Shown: one piece after another, positions 5,121 to 5,290 of the stretch
How the letters are laid out: every line of letters starts with the position of its first letter
Position numbering within the stretch: the first letter of the stretch is position 1
NCBI GenBank assembly: GCA_003165855.1
Contig: PMXH01000231.1
Span: 1 to 5,290, forward strand
Length of the DNA: 5,290 nucleotides
Reading direction: 5' to 3'
From: Acidobacteriaceae bacterium
GTDB taxonomy: Bacteria; Acidobacteriota; Terriglobia; Terriglobales; Acidobacteriaceae
Made by a program: the position numbers and the translations under genes
The notes under the pieces: generated by a model
Seen by the model: only the letters and a program-made list of their open reading frames with translations
What the model was told of the DNA's origin: nothing
The model's database searches: none

Positions 5121-5152
5121 TTTATTCGTTACGATCATTTATTCGCTATCGT
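5121..5152. repeat. short direct and inverted repeats just after the hpnE-like stop
   Basis: TTTATTCG occurs twice as a direct repeat (5121-5128 and 5138-5145). ACGAT (5131-5135) and ATCGT (5148-5152) form a 5-bp inverted repeat with a 12-nt loop immediately next to the stop codon of the minus-strand hpnE-like gene. The segment is AT-rich compared with both flanks. It could be a weak terminator or a protein-binding site; both readings are tentative. The rest of the gap (4980-5120) shows TATAGA on the minus strand (5020-5015) as a possible -10 for the cytochrome c gene, without a good -35. Confidence 0.3.
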
Positions 5153-5290
5153 CTAGGAAAAGAGGCGCATCAGGCCGGCGGGGGCGAGGTCGGGAGCGAG
5201 GAAGTGGCAGTCGGGCATGCCGGCGGAGCGGGTGAGAGCTTCGGCGGCGAGATAGCCGCTGCGGACGGCGCCTTCCATGGTGGCGGGCCA
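5153..5290 (-). CDS. hpnE: C-terminal end of an HpnE-like FAD-dependent squalene-pathway desaturase/dehydroxylase (partial)
   Basis: Only the last 45 residues are in the window; the rest lies beyond the right edge. The minus strand reads WPATMEGAVRSGYLAAEAL, then a less conserved tail ending GLMRLFS and TAG (5155-5153). The WPATMEGAV.SG..AAEA block is the C-terminal FAD-binding signature of the flavin amine oxidase/phytoene desaturase superfamily, where a helix after the (I/M)EGA motif caps the flavin. Of this superfamily, the squalene-associated HpnE is favoured because hpnJ is nearby. HpnE acts with HpnC and HpnD and reduces hydroxysqualene to squalene, the precursor of hopanoids. Other members such as carotenoid desaturases or protoporphyrinogen oxidase cannot be excluded from this short tail. 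The codons are very GC-rich at the third position, consistent with a native, well-adapted gene. Confidence 0.7.
   Translation of the reverse strand, partial: WPATMEGAVRSGYLAAEALTRSAGMPDCHFLAPDLAPAGLMRLFS

Noticed and set aside
4959..5235. Plus-strand frames over the right end
   Set aside because: They run antisense to the hpnE-like tail or across non-coding sequence and have no domain.
1..5290. CRISPR array, tRNA, rRNA, transposase or riboswitch
   Set aside because: No regularly spaced identical repeats, cloverleaf with CCA end, transposase motifs or known riboswitch core were seen on either strand.

Overview
The window looks like a chromosomal segment of a hopanoid-producing bacterium. Its strongest genes are a near-certain hpnJ (hopanoid radical SAM enzyme) at 192-1658 on the plus strand and the C-terminal end of an hpnE-like FAD-dependent squalene-pathway enzyme at 5153-5290 on the minus strand. 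I infer an acidobacterium (Acidobacteriota, Terriglobia-like). The reasons are the moderately high GC, the style of the palindromic intergenic repeats, the membrane + Pro/Thr-rich linker + TPR-like protein, and the small secreted cytochrome c with an MPIWG motif. No rRNA or other taxonomic marker is present, so the taxonomy is an inference.

Layout. 1-70: possible start of a divergent minus-strand gene with a good Shine-Dalgarno, lying in a GC-rich imperfect palindrome. 71-191: divergent promoter region with an extended -10 for hpnJ. 192-1658: hpnJ. 1659-1783: intergenic inverted repeat built on an 8-bp CTCCGTGG unit. 1784-2260 and 2257-2637: two tandem, paralogous, ATGA-overlapping four-helix DMT (ArnE/ArnF/EamA-half type) membrane proteins; the first carries a C-terminal tail that contains a 33-bp palindrome. 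2638-2684: short convergent gap. 2685-4207 (minus): a multi-spanning membrane protein whose distal part, a Pro/Thr/Gln octapeptide repeat plus a TPR-like helical domain, is in another frame. This is best explained as one gene of about 500 codons broken by a frameshift. 4208-4539: gene-free stretch with a 14-bp perfect palindrome, several hairpins and a nested palindrome after the next gene. 4540-4968 (minus): exported mono-haem cytochrome c. 4969-5152: intergenic. 5153-5290 (minus): 3' end of hpnE-like gene, cut by the window edge.

How the genes may work together. HpnE belongs to the HpnCDE route that makes squalene for hopanoids. HpnJ acts late, on the hopanoid side chain (BHT glucosamine to BHT cyclitol ether, from work in Burkholderia). 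The two small DMT proteins follow hpnJ and resemble the ArnE/ArnF flippase pair for an undecaprenyl-linked sugar. A role in moving a lipid or lipid-sugar intermediate is therefore plausible, but it is inferred from position only. The cytochrome c lies downstream of hpnE on the same strand; a functional link is not shown by the sequence.
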